Source: Palsa-89 sp963824345
GTDB lineage: Bacteria > Acidobacteriota > Terriglobia > Bryobacterales > Bryobacteraceae
Assembly (NCBI GenBank): GCA_963824345.1
Contig: CAWGOZ010000016.1
Coordinates: 372,001-436,000 of the forward strand
Length of the DNA: 64,000 nucleotides
Direction of reading: 5' to 3'
The notes under the pieces were generated by a model. The model was given only the letters and a program-made list of their open reading frames with translations, was not told where the DNA came from and searched no databases. Numbering within the stretch: position 1 is the stretch's first letter; each line of letters starts with the position of its first letter. Positions 17,804 through 26,324 of the stretch are shown here, in pieces. A program made the translations under genes and the position numbers.

Positions 17804-18573
17804 TCGACTCCCACTGCCATCTGGACAGTGCGGAGTTCAATGACGATCGCGACGCCGCGATCGAGCGCGCACTTGCCGCCGGCGTCGAGCACATGCTGGC
17901 GATCGGGACCGGCCATGGTCCGCCCGATCTGGAAGCGGGTTTGCGCCTGGCCGACAAATACCCGGCTTTCTACGCGACCGTGGGGGTGCATCCGCATGAC
18001 GCCACCAAGGCCACTGCGGACGATTTCAAGCGCATGGCCGATCTGCTCACGCATCCAAAAGTGCTGGCTATCGGTGAAATCGGTCTTGACTACCACTACG
18101 ATTTTTCGCCGCGCGAGGTTCAGAAAGCGGCCTTCATTCGGCAAATGGAAATTGCGGCTCGAGCGAAGAAGCCGATCGTGATCCACACGCGCGAGGCGTG
18201 GGACGACACGCTGGCGCTGATCGAGCGGCATTGGACTCCGTGCAAGATTGGTGGAATCATGCACTGCTTTTCCGGCGGCCCCGAGGAAGCCCGCCGCGCG
18301 CTCGACTTGGGTTTTTATCTGAGCTTCGGCGGCATCGTGACGTTTCCCAAGGCGCTGGCGGTCCAAGAAGCGGCGAAGGCGGCGCCGCGTCACCGGATTC
18401 TGATCGAGACGGACGCGCCGTATCTGGCTCCCGTGCCGAAACGCGGCAAGCGCAACGAGCCGGCGCTGATTGTTCACACCGCGCACAAGCTGGCCGAATT
18501 GCGCGGGGAATCCTACGAAGAACTTTGCAATACCACGGCGGAAAACTTCCGCAGGCTGCTGCTGCTAAAATGA
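17800..18573 (+). CDS. tatD: TatD family metal-dependent hydrolase
   Basis: This 257-residue TIM-barrel protein is typical of TatD/YcfH DNases. It begins IDSHCHLDSAEF (metal-binding HxH) and contains AIGEIGLDYHYDFSPREVQ (metal Glu), KPIVIHTREAWDD, GIMHCFSGGPEEA and LIETDAPYLAPVPKRGKRNE (terminal Asp and substrate-site block). Members act as 3'-5' exonucleases or on D-aminoacyl-tRNA and are often encoded next to metG, as here. The GTG start overlaps the metG stop by four bases. Confidence 0.94.
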   Translation: MIDSHCHLDSAEFNDDRDAAIERALAAGVEHMLAIGTGHGPPDLEAGLRLADKYPAFYATVGVHPHDATKATADDFKRMADLLTHPKVLAIGEIGLDYHYDFSPREVQKAAFIRQMEIAARAKKPIVIHTREAWDDTLALIERHWTPCKIGGIMHCFSGGPEEARRALDLGFYLSFGGIVTFPKALAVQEAAKAAPRHRILIETDAPYLAPVPKRGKRNEPALIVHTAHKLAELRGESYEELCNTTAENFRRLLLLK

Positions 18574-18583
18574 GGGATTCTCC

Positions 18584-19597
18584 ATGGGACTCGGCAGGCT
18601 TGGCCAAACTTTAACCGCGCTAGAGATCTTCGAGCTGGTCAAGAAGGACCTGGAGCGGGTGGAGCGCGAGATCAGCCTGGAATCGGTGGCCAGTGTCGAT
18701 GCGGTCACCACCATTGCGCAGTATCTCCAGGCTGGCGGGGGCAAGCGTTTGCGGCCCATTTTGGTGCTGCTGGCCTCCCGGCTGGTGGGCGGAGTCAGCG
18801 ACGGCAGCGTTCGTATGGCCGCGGTAGTGGAAATGATTCATGCCGCGACGCTGGTGCATGACGACGTCATCGATATCGCCAAAACGCGCCGAGGCCGGCC
18901 GTCCTCGAATGCCATCTGGGGCAATCACACCTGCGTTCTGGCGGGTGACTGGCTGTACATGCAAGCTTTTCAGGTGGCGCTGCGGGAGCGCAATTTTCAC
19001 GTATTGGACTTGCTGATCGCGCTCACGCAGATGATGGTGGAGGGCGAGCTGTTGCAACTCGAGCGCATCGGAAAAATCGAAATCTCCGAAGCCGATTACA
19101 TGGAATTGGTGGATCGAAAGACCGCCAGCTTGTTTTCGGCCTGCGCGCGGTTGGGGGCCGTCATGGGAACAACGCCGGGCGGCGCGAGCGAAGCCACCGA
19201 GACGCGGCTGGGCGAGTTTGCGTGGAACCTGGGAATAGCGTTTCAGTTGGTGGATGACATGCTCGACTTCACCTCGCATGAAAAGGTGCTGGGCAAGCCG
19301 GTGGGCAGCGATTTGCGCGAGGGCAAAGTCACCCTGCCGCTGATTTACGCGCTGGAAGAGGCTACTGGGGACGAGCGGCAACTGGTGGCCACCGTTCTGA
19401 AAGACGCTAATTACGACAACGCCCCGTTCCAGGAGATTCTTCGCATGATTGAGCATCGCCATGGTTTCGATCGGGTGCGCGAGCGCGCGCAATCCTTCAC
19501 GGAACGGGCGCGCGCCATCCTGAGCGAATTTCCCGATTCGCCGAATCAACGCGCCATGTACGCGCTGACCGAGCTGGTCACCGAGCGCGATCATTAA
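18584..19597 (+). CDS. Polyprenyl diphosphate synthase (long-chain trans-prenyltransferase)
   Basis: This 337-residue protein has both aspartate-rich motifs of trans-prenyltransferases: HDDVIDIAK (first DDxxD) and QLVDDMLDF (second). It also has the substrate motif GGGKRLRPILVLLA. No bulky residue sits immediately before the first motif, which fits a long product such as octaprenyl or nonaprenyl diphosphate for menaquinone side chains. The exact chain length cannot be read from sequence. GAGGG lies seven bases before the ATG. The complex I operon in this window would use the resulting quinone. Confidence 0.92.
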   Translation: MGLGRLGQTLTALEIFELVKKDLERVEREISLESVASVDAVTTIAQYLQAGGGKRLRPILVLLASRLVGGVSDGSVRMAAVVEMIHAATLVHDDVIDIAKTRRGRPSSNAIWGNHTCVLAGDWLYMQAFQVALRERNFHVLDLLIALTQMMVEGELLQLERIGKIEISEADYMELVDRKTASLFSACARLGAVMGTTPGGASEATETRLGEFAWNLGIAFQLVDDMLDFTSHEKVLGKPVGSDLREGKVTLPLIYALEEATGDERQLVATVLKDANYDNAPFQEILRMIEHRHGFDRVRERAQSFTERARAILSEFPDSPNQRAMYALTELVTERDH

Positions 19598-19598
19598 C

Positions 19599-19967
19599 AT
19601 GCCCCGGCTTGTCACCAGCGCGGCGCGCATCCCGGTTCCAGGAAACAAACAGATCGAAGAGTACGTCGGTCGCGTGAACACGAAGGATACGGCCGTCAGC
19701 ATCGCCCACATGCACAGCCCTTCCGGCTGGAGCGAGCCCGGGCAGCAGCCTGAATTTGACGAGTACACCGTGGTTCTCAAGGGATCGCTGCGCGTGGAAT
19801 CGAAGGACGGAGCGCTGGAAGTGAAGGCCGGACAGGCCATCATCGCGCCGCGCGGCGAATGGGTACGCTACAGCACCCCGGGGCCGGAAGGCGCCGAGTA
19901 TATCGCGGTCTGTTTGGCCGCCTTCGATCCCGCGACGGTGCACCGGGACGAATCTGGGCACGCCTGA
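19599..19967 (+). CDS. Cupin domain protein
   Basis: This 122-residue protein is one cupin beta-barrel. The first motif is represented by PEFDEYTVVLKGSLRVE, where the usual metal His residues are mostly replaced, and the second by VKAGQAIIAPRGEWVRYS. The usual GX5HXH pattern is therefore degenerate and a bound metal is doubtful. It follows the prenyl synthase stop at once and ends 64 bp before metK. Function unknown. Confidence 0.8.
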   Translation: MPRLVTSAARIPVPGNKQIEEYVGRVNTKDTAVSIAHMHSPSGWSEPGQQPEFDEYTVVLKGSLRVESKDGALEVKAGQAIIAPRGEWVRYSTPGPEGAEYIAVCLAAFDPATVHRDESGHA

Positions 19968-20031
19968 TTTGCGTTGCATGCAGCCACCAAAGTAAACTAG
20001 AGAATTAGTTGCATAATCAGGAGGTTCATAG

Positions 20032-21198
20032 GTGTCAGAGAAGATTCGTCATATTTTTACTTCAGAGTCCGTCAGCGAGGGCCATCCCGACAAGATGGCC
20101 GATCAGATCTCCGATGCGGTGCTGGACGCCGCGTTGGCGGTGGATCCGTTGAGCCGGGTGGCTTGCGAAACGCTGGTCACCACAGGCATTTGCGTGGTAG
20201 CGGGCGAAATCACCACCAAGGCCATTCTGGACGTTCCCAAGCTGGCCCGCGAGGTGATCGCGGATATCGGTTTTACGGACGCCAAGATGGGCTTCGACGC
20301 CAAGACCTGCGGCATCCTGAATGCGATACAGACCCAATCCCCTGACATCGCGATGGGTGTGGACACCGGCGGCGCGGGCGATCAGGGTCTCATGTTCGGT
20401 TTTGCGACCGACGAGACGCCCGAGTTGATGCCGCTTCCGATTATGCTCGCGCATAAGCTGGTTCGCCAGCAGAGCGAGATCCGCCGGACGGGCAAGCTCA
20501 CCTACTTGCGGCCGGACGCCAAGAGCCAAGTGTCGGTAGAGTATGTCGGCAATAAACCGGTCCGCATCGATGCCGTGGTTCTGTCCACGCAGCATGACGA
20601 CGATGTGACCACCGAGCAACTTCGCGCCGATGTGAAGAAGTACATCATCGATCCGGTGGTAGGCGGGAATCTCGTGGATTCGCATACCAAATATCACGTG
20701 AACCCAACCGGCCGTTTCGTCATCGGTGGACCTCATGGCGACACCGGTCTGACGGGCCGCAAGATTATCGTTGATACCTACGGCGGCATGGGCCGGCACG
20801 GCGGAGGGGCGTTCTCGGGCAAGGATCCGACCAAAGTAGACCGTTCGGCTTGCTACATGGCGCGCTACGTTGCGAAGAATATCGTTGCTTCGGGCCTTGC
20901 GTCGCGTTGCGAAGTGCAGTTAGCGTACGCGATCGGCGTGGCCGAGCCGGTGTCGGTCATGGTGGATACATTCGGAACCGGCAAGGTGGATCAAGAGCGT
21001 CTGGTGGAACTGGTTCGCCAGAACTTCATTCTCACGCCCAAGGGCATGATCGAGACCTTGAAGCTACGCCGGCCGATCTATCGCAAGACTTCGTTTTATG
21101 GCCACTTTGGCCGCACCGAAGAGACCTTCACTTGGGAAGCGACCGACAAGGCCGAAGCTCTCAAGGAAGGCGCCAAACTCACCGCTGCAGCGAAATAA
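20032..21198 (+). CDS. metK: S-adenosylmethionine synthetase MetK
   Basis: This 388-residue enzyme makes SAM from methionine and ATP. Conserved segments are FTSESVSEGHPDKMADQISD (residues 8-27), GAGDQGLMFGFATDETPE, the nucleotide-binding loop GGPHGDTGLTGRKIIVDTYG and GGGAFSGKDPTKVDRSACY. The start is GTG, directed by AGGAGG. No SAM riboswitch is evident in the 64-bp leader. Functionally it pairs with ahcY, 3.5 kb downstream, in the methyl cycle. Confidence 0.97.
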   Translation: MSEKIRHIFTSESVSEGHPDKMADQISDAVLDAALAVDPLSRVACETLVTTGICVVAGEITTKAILDVPKLAREVIADIGFTDAKMGFDAKTCGILNAIQTQSPDIAMGVDTGGAGDQGLMFGFATDETPELMPLPIMLAHKLVRQQSEIRRTGKLTYLRPDAKSQVSVEYVGNKPVRIDAVVLSTQHDDDVTTEQLRADVKKYIIDPVVGGNLVDSHTKYHVNPTGRFVIGGPHGDTGLTGRKIIVDTYGGMGRHGGGAFSGKDPTKVDRSACYMARYVAKNIVASGLASRCEVQLAYAIGVAEPVSVMVDTFGTGKVDQERLVELVRQNFILTPKGMIETLKLRRPIYRKTSFYGHFGRTEETFTWEATDKAEALKEGAKLTAAAK

Positions 21199-21257
21199 GT
21201 TTCCCTCCCCAGGGGCCCGGCTTATACTAGAGGCTGGGTCCTCGACAGGCCCCTCGT

Positions 21258-21299
21258 TTTCACTCCATTATGCTAGTCGTTTCACTCCATCATGCTAGT
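21258..21299 (+). repeat. Tandem duplication across the trigger factor start codon
   Basis: A 20-bp unit, TTTCACTCCATYATGCTAGT, occurs at 21258-21277 and 21280-21299 with one mismatch and a period of 22. Each copy contains an ATG. The second is the tig start (21292). The first (21270) is out of frame and encodes a ten-codon peptide that ends at a TGA at 21300-21302, eight bases into tig. The short frame could couple to, or compete with, tig translation. Confidence 0.9.
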
Positions 21300-22584
21300 T
21301 GAAGGCTGCAAACACGAACTCGAAATCGTCGTCCCCGTGGACGAGATCGACCGCGAGACCGATCGCGTTGTCGCCGATATCCAACAGAAGGCCAGACTGC
21401 CTGGCTTCCGTCCCGGCAAAGCTCCCGCCAGCTTGATACGCACGAAGTTCTCAAAGCAAGTTCGCGAAGACGTTCTCGAGAACCTGCTCCCGAAATATTT
21501 CAAGCAAAAGGTGGAAGAAGAACATTTGGAAGTGGTGGGCCGGCCCAACGTGAAGGATGTGCATTTTCATGCCGGCGAGCCGCTGCGTTTCAAAGCGGAA
21601 TTCGAAGTGGCGCCGGAGATCGAGTTGAAGGATTACCGCGGCGTAACCATTCACTACAGCGAACCGCACGTCAGCGACGAGGATATCGAGAAACGCTTGG
21701 AAGAGATTCGCGAACAGAAGGCGCAGTTCGTGAACGCCGAACCGCGCGCCATTGTCGACGGCGATCACGCGGTGGTTACGCTCGACAGCCTGTCCGGCGT
21801 GGATCAGGCCATCCATCAGGACGAAGTGGTGCTGCACGTGGGCGACCCCGATACGATGACGGGATTTTCCGAAGCGCTCCGGGGCATGTCGCCGGGTGAA
21901 GAGAAAGAGTTCGAGGTTACTTATCCGGAAGATTTTGGGCAGGAGCGGCTGGCGGGCAAGACCGTGCGCTTCCGCGCGAAACTCGATACCATCCGCACCA
22001 AGGAGCTGCCCGAACTCAACGACGAATTCGCGCAGGATTTGGGCGATTATCAGACGCTCGGCGATTTGCGCGAGGCCGTGCGCAAGGCCATCTTTCACGA
22101 GCGCGAGTACGCTTCGCAGCAGAAGGCGAAAGACCAGTTGATCGACAAGCTCATCGAGGCGCACGAATTTCCGGTACCGGAGGCATACATCGAGCGTCAA
22201 ATTGAGTCGCAACTTGAGACACAATTTCGGGAACTGGCCCAGCGCGGCATCGATCCGGCGAAACTGAACCTGGATTGGGCGAAGCTGAAGGACGCGCAGC
22301 GCCCCAGGGCATTGCACGATGTGAAAGCCTCTCTATTGGTCGACAAGATCGCGGAGCGCGAAGCCATCGCGCCGACCAACGACGAAGTGGACGCCGAGGT
22401 TCAGAAGATCGCCAAGCAACAGCGCGAGCCGGTTGCGGCCGTTCGCAAGAAACTGCAGAAAGACGGCATCCTCAGCCGCATCGCGTATCAGATTCGCAGC
22501 AATAAAACGCTGAACTTCCTGTTCGAGCACGCGCGCAAGGAAGCGGGCGAGCCGGAACCGCCGGAAGAACAAGCCGCAGAGTAG
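21292..22584 (+). CDS. tig: Trigger factor, ribosome-associated chaperone and prolyl isomerase
   Basis: This 430-residue protein has all three trigger factor domains. The ribosome-binding N-domain carries LPGFRPGKAPASLIRTKF (the GFRxGKxP signature, near residue 36). A central FKBP-type PPIase domain contains GDHAVVTLDSL and GFSEALRGMSPGEEKEFEV. The C-terminal chaperone arms follow, ending in an acidic tail. It binds nascent chains at the ribosomal exit. In many bacteria tig sits beside clpP-clpX-lon; here clpX and lon lie 5 kb away. No clear Shine-Dalgarno precedes the ATG; instead the start region is duplicated. Confidence 0.95.
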   Translation: MLVEGCKHELEIVVPVDEIDRETDRVVADIQQKARLPGFRPGKAPASLIRTKFSKQVREDVLENLLPKYFKQKVEEEHLEVVGRPNVKDVHFHAGEPLRFKAEFEVAPEIELKDYRGVTIHYSEPHVSDEDIEKRLEEIREQKAQFVNAEPRAIVDGDHAVVTLDSLSGVDQAIHQDEVVLHVGDPDTMTGFSEALRGMSPGEEKEFEVTYPEDFGQERLAGKTVRFRAKLDTIRTKELPELNDEFAQDLGDYQTLGDLREAVRKAIFHEREYASQQKAKDQLIDKLIEAHEFPVPEAYIERQIESQLETQFRELAQRGIDPAKLNLDWAKLKDAQRPRALHDVKASLLVDKIAEREAIAPTNDEVDAEVQKIAKQQREPVAAVRKKLQKDGILSRIAYQIRSNKTLNFLFEHARKEAGEPEPPEEQAAE

Positions 22585-22618
22585 CCCCATTCATCAGAAA
22601 AAAGTTCCCGTACATCTA

Positions 22619-23770
22619 TTGGCGCTGAGCGTCGGCGTTATCGTCGCGAACATATACTACGTCCAGCCGCTCCTGGCTACCATGGCTCGGACATTTTCCG
22701 TGACCGTCAGCATGATCGGCTTAGTCGCCATGCTCACCCAGGTAGGCACGGCTTTGGGAATGCTGCTCTTCGTTCCGCTGGGCGATAGCCGCGACCGGCG
22801 AGCGCTTCTCACCGCGCTTTTATGCGGCGCTTGTGTGGCGTTATGCGGCGTGGCCACCGCGCGGAATCTGATCTGGATTTCGATTGCGAGCTTCGCGGTG
22901 GGCGCATTTGGGGCCGCCGTGCACGTCATCGTGCCTTTCGCCGCGCAGCTGGCTCCTGAACAGAGCCGCGGCCGCGTGTTGGGCGCCGTTTTCAGTGGGC
23001 TACTGATCGGAATTCTACTGGCCCGCACGTTCAGCGGAATGGTTGCGTCGTTCCTCGGATGGCGCGCGGTGTATTGGATCGCGGCGCTCGCCATGCTGGC
23101 CTTACTGTTCCTGCTACGCGCGCGATTGCCTAGACTTCCGCCGCAAAACTCACTCGGGTGGCCGGTTCTCATGCGGTCTCTGGTGGACCTGGTTCGCGAC
23201 CATCCCGCGCTGCGCGAATCGGCGTTCTTAGGCGCATCGCTGCTGTGCGTATTCAGCGCATTCTGGACGACGCTGGTGTTCTTGCTCCAAACTCCGCCCT
23301 ATCACTATGGAACTTCCGTGGCCGGACTCTTTGGATTGGTCGGGGCAGCAGGCGCTCTGTGCGCGCCGCTGGTGGGGCGTTTCGCCGATCGGCGGGGGCC
23401 CCGCTTCACCATCCTTCTCGCGCTGTTGACTACACTGGCGTCGTTTCTGGTGCTCGGCGCATTTGGAAAAATGATGGCCGGGCTGATCGCAGGCGTAATA
23501 CTGCTGGACGTCGGCGTGCAATCGGGCCACGTAGCGAATCAAACGCGGATTTATGCGCTGGATGCGAACGCACGCAGCCGGCTGAATACGGTGTACATGT
23601 TTTGCTACTTCACCGGCGGTTCGCTCGGCTCCTGGTTGGGTGCCATTTGCTGGGAGTACAAAGGTTGGACGGCAGTTTGTGCGCTCGCCATCGCGGTAAT
23701 GGCGATTGCCCTCGCAGTGTTCGCGCGCGGTGTCAAGAGTCGTCAAGCGTTACTTGTCGGCAACCGCTAG
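22619..23770 (+). CDS. Major facilitator superfamily transporter
   Basis: This protein is about 383 residues long with 12 predicted membrane helices. The opening LSVGVIVANIYYVQPLLATM is typical of the DHA1-like exporters related to YnfM. Between helices 2 and 3 is the MFS motif A variant PLGDSRDRRALLT, and the second half repeats it as GRFADRRGPRFTI. The substrate is unknown. The only standard start in frame is TTG at 22619, which leaves a very short N-terminus; initiation at a rarer codon just upstream is possible. Its 3' end overlaps the convergent sahR gene by 21 bp. Confidence 0.85.
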   Translation: MALSVGVIVANIYYVQPLLATMARTFSVTVSMIGLVAMLTQVGTALGMLLFVPLGDSRDRRALLTALLCGACVALCGVATARNLIWISIASFAVGAFGAAVHVIVPFAAQLAPEQSRGRVLGAVFSGLLIGILLARTFSGMVASFLGWRAVYWIAALAMLALLFLLRARLPRLPPQNSLGWPVLMRSLVDLVRDHPALRESAFLGASLLCVFSAFWTTLVFLLQTPPYHYGTSVAGLFGLVGAAGALCAPLVGRFADRRGPRFTILLALLTTLASFLVLGAFGKMMAGLIAGVILLDVGVQSGHVANQTRIYALDANARSRLNTVYMFCYFTGGSLGSWLGAICWEYKGWTAVCALAIAVMAIALAVFARGVKSRQALLVGNR

Positions 23771-24682
23771 GAGCGTTTCAAAATGCGGCGCGACTTCCTC
23801 ACTATGCACCACCGACGTCTCTATATTCTTGAATCCGCCCTGGCGCAGAAATCGCGTGAGCTCCACTTCGGTGAAACCCAGCCATAAATCCGCGTACATT
23901 TCGCGAGCTTCTTCGTAATTGTGCCGCAGTAGATCCAGCACCACGATCCGGCCGCCGGGTTTTAAGATGCGCCACGCTTCCCCGACAGCCCGCTCGGGAT
24001 GTTGCGCGTGATGCAGCGCCTGGCTGAAGAACGCGAGATCGACGGTCGCGTCCTTGATGGGCACCGCCTCGAGATCGCCTTTGCGGTATTCCAGATTCTT
24101 GACGCCGTGTTTCGCCGCCAGTTCGCGACCATACTCCACCATTTTCTCGGAGTTGTCGACGGCAATCACTTTCTTCGAGCGCCGGGCCAGCAATTGCGAA
24201 AACGTTCCTTCACCGGCGCCTAGGTCGGCAATCACCATGGGCGGCATCAACGTGAGCAAAGTCTCGGCCAGGCCCTGCCAGGAACGCCCCGGAACGTAAT
24301 TGCGCCCAAACTTGCCGGCCAGCTCGTCGAAATACGCGCGCATCTTGTCCTGTCTACGGCGCAATGCCAGCCGCAGCGCTTCTGAATCTTCGCCCGCTTC
24401 CGGAATTTCGGCCGCCGCCTGCCGAAGTACGCCGAGCATTTCCGCGAAGCCGTTGGACTGCGCGCCGGGTCTCAGCCGGTACAGGATGCTTTTTCCGTTG
24501 CGGCGGTCTTCCACCAGGCCGGCCTGTTTGAGCTGCGCCAGATGGGTGGAAATGCGGCTCTGGCCCATCCCGAGGATCTCCTGCAGTTCGGCCACGGAAA
24601 GCTCTTCGCGCTCTACCAGCAACAAGATACGAAGACGGCTGGGGTCCGCCAGCAAGCGCAGGGTTTTGAGGATTGACGCCAT
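23750..24682 (-). CDS. sahR: SahR-like ArsR-family repressor fused to SAM/SAH-binding methyltransferase domain
   Basis: This 310-residue protein has a winged-helix ArsR domain (1-90, with LLADPSRLRILLLVEREELS and QEILGMGQSRISTHLAQLKQ). A linker leads to a class I methyltransferase fold (about 150-310, motif I VIADLGAGEGTFSQLL, then KVIAVDNSEKMVEYGRELAA and GRIVVLDLLRHN). Proteins of this build are the SahR regulators, which sense S-adenosylhomocysteine and repress ahcY and methionine genes. The divergent neighbour is ahcY, exactly the expected target, and a palindrome lies between them. Whether the methyltransferase domain is catalytic is not known; sensing is more likely. Confidence 0.88.
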   Translation of the reverse strand: MASILKTLRLLADPSRLRILLLVEREELSVAELQEILGMGQSRISTHLAQLKQAGLVEDRRNGKSILYRLRPGAQSNGFAEMLGVLRQAAAEIPEAGEDSEALRLALRRRQDKMRAYFDELAGKFGRNYVPGRSWQGLAETLLTLMPPMVIADLGAGEGTFSQLLARRSKKVIAVDNSEKMVEYGRELAAKHGVKNLEYRKGDLEAVPIKDATVDLAFFSQALHHAQHPERAVGEAWRILKPGGRIVVLDLLRHNYEEAREMYADLWLGFTEVELTRFLRQGGFKNIETSVVHSEEVAPHFETLLAVADK

Positions 24683-24690
24683 GGGATCGT

Positions 24691-24719
24691 TTGTATTATT
24701 ATATCAACATATGTAGATT
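24691..24719 (+). promoter_or_regulatory. Probable sigma-70 promoter of ahcY
   Basis: TTGTAT (24691-24696) is followed after 17 bp by TAGATT (24714-24719), a fair match to -35 and -10 boxes, placed 32 bp before the ahcY ATG. The SahR-type palindrome covers the spacer end and the -10 box. On the opposite strand TATAAT occurs at 24703-24698, suitable as a -10 for sahR. Confidence 0.5.
24703..24718. promoter_or_regulatory. Candidate SahR operator palindrome
   Basis: ATCAACATATGTAGAT is an inverted repeat around CATATG in which all but one symmetric base pair match. It is the only clear dyad in the 68-bp gap between the divergent sahR and ahcY genes and overlaps putative promoter elements of both. 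An ArsR-family dimer would bind such a site and repress until SAH rises. The assignment is inference from position and symmetry. Confidence 0.6.
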
Positions 24720-24750
24720 GGTAGATATCAAAATCACCCACGGAGATCGA

Positions 24751-26181
24751 ATGAGCACAGCAACTATCCCGAACGTCGCCACCGAGTACAAAGTGGCCGA
24801 CATGAGCCTGGCCGAATGGGGCCGCAAGGAAATTTCCATCGCCGAGTTTGAAATGCCCGGCCTGATGTCGATCCGCAAGAAGTACGCGCCCGGCAAGCCG
24901 CTGAAAGGCGTGCGGGTCACCGGGTCACTCCACATGACCATCCAGACCGCGGTGCTGATCGAGACCCTGGTCGACCTGGGCGCCAGCGTCCGCTGGGCGA
25001 GCTGCAACATTTTCTCGACACAGGATCACGCTGCCGCCGCCATCGCCGCCGCGGGAGTGCCGGTGTTTGCCTGGAAGGGCGAATCGCTCGAAGAATATTG
25101 GGAATGCACCTACAAAGCCATCAGCCATCCGGATGGCAAAGGCCCCGAGCTGGTGGTGGACGACGGCGGCGACGTTACGCTGCTGCTGCACAAGGGCTAC
25201 GAGCTGGAAAACGGCGACGGATGGGTGAGCTCGCCATCGTCCAGCCACGAAGAAATGGTGATCAAGAACCTGCTGAAGAAGGTGCATGCCGAAAATCCCA
25301 AGCACTGGCACACTATCGTGAAGGACTGGCGCGGCGTCTCCGAGGAAACCACCACGGGCGTCCACCGGCTGTACAAAATGCAGGAACAGGGCAAGCTGCT
25401 GGTTCCCGCCATCAACGTGAACGACTCGGTGACCAAGTCGAAATTCGACAATCTGTACGGCTGCCGCGAGTCGCTGGCGGATGGCATCAAGCGCGCGACG
25501 GACGTGATGGTGGCTGGCAAGGTCTGCGTCATCTGCGGTTATGGCGACGTTGGAAAAGGATCGGCGCACTCGCTGCGTGGCATGGGTGCGCGCGTGATCG
25601 TCACTGAAATCGATCCCATCAACGCGCTGCAGGCCGCGATGGAAGGCTTCGAAGTGACCACGGTGGAAGACACGCTGGGCCGCGGCGACATTTACGTCAC
25701 CTGCACCGGCAACCTGGACATCATCACGCTGGAACACATGAAGCACATGAAAGACCAGGCCATCGTCTGCAATATCGGCCACTTCGACAACGAAATTCAA
25801 GTGGACGCGTTGAATGGCGCGCCGGGCGTGAAGCGGACCAACATCAAACCGCAGGTGGATATGTACAACTTCCCGGATGGCCACGCCATCTTCATGCTGG
25901 CCGAAGGACGCCTGGTGAACCTGGGATGCGCGACGGGCCACCCGAGCTTCGTGATGAGCAATAGCTTTTCAAACCAGACGCTGGCGCAGCTCGACTTGTG
26001 GAAGAACAAGGACACCTACAAAGTGGGCGTGTACACGCTACCGAAGAAGCTGGACGAAGAAGTGGCGCGGCTGCACCTGGAGAAGATCGGGGTGAAGCTG
26101 ACGACGCTGAGCAAGCAGCAGGCGGAGTATCTGGGGGTTGCGCTGGAAGGTCCGTACAAGCCGGATCATTATCGTTACTAA
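24751..26181 (+). CDS. ahcY: Adenosylhomocysteinase (S-adenosyl-L-homocysteine hydrolase)
   Basis: This 476-residue NAD-dependent enzyme splits SAH into homocysteine and adenosine, completing the methyl cycle begun by MetK. It shows EFEMPGLMSIRKKYA, the substrate-site segments GSLHMTIQTAVLIETL and NIFSTQDHAAAAI, the NAD-binding GKVCVICGYGDVGKGSAHSL and the C-terminal lock GPYKPDHYRY. It carries the insert found in the longer bacterial form. The ATG at 24751 follows CGGAG; upstream in-frame residues encode the operator region and are excluded. Confidence 0.97.
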   Translation: MSTATIPNVATEYKVADMSLAEWGRKEISIAEFEMPGLMSIRKKYAPGKPLKGVRVTGSLHMTIQTAVLIETLVDLGASVRWASCNIFSTQDHAAAAIAAAGVPVFAWKGESLEEYWECTYKAISHPDGKGPELVVDDGGDVTLLLHKGYELENGDGWVSSPSSSHEEMVIKNLLKKVHAENPKHWHTIVKDWRGVSEETTTGVHRLYKMQEQGKLLVPAINVNDSVTKSKFDNLYGCRESLADGIKRATDVMVAGKVCVICGYGDVGKGSAHSLRGMGARVIVTEIDPINALQAAMEGFEVTTVEDTLGRGDIYVTCTGNLDIITLEHMKHMKDQAIVCNIGHFDNEIQVDALNGAPGVKRTNIKPQVDMYNFPDGHAIFMLAEGRLVNLGCATGHPSFVMSNSFSNQTLAQLDLWKNKDTYKVGVYTLPKKLDEEVARLHLEKIGVKLTTLSKQQAEYLGVALEGPYKPDHYRY

Positions 26182-26210
26182 GCTGGCTGGACTCTAGTGG
26201 GCAAATCGAG

Positions 26211-26239
26211 AGCCGGTCTCGTCAAGGGGCCGGCTTTTT
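26211..26239 (+). terminator. Rho-independent terminator of ahcY
   Basis: AGCCGG (26211-26216) pairs with CCGGCT (26230-26235) and is followed by five T residues. It lies 30 bp after the ahcY stop and marks the end of that transcript. Confidence 0.8.
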
Positions 26240-26324
26240 GTTTGCAACCTTCGCGCCCGCTGTCCCCATCAGGCCGCTTTTCGATGTGCCTTCCCACCAG
26301 CCGCGGGTCTTTCCTGGCATTCAG

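Noticed and set aside
19968..20031. SAM riboswitch upstream of metK
   Set aside because: The leader is only 64 bp and shows no SAM-I or SAM-II core.
24925..25941. 338-codon minus-strand frame
   Set aside because: Shadow of ahcY in GC-rich DNA, with no recognisable domain.
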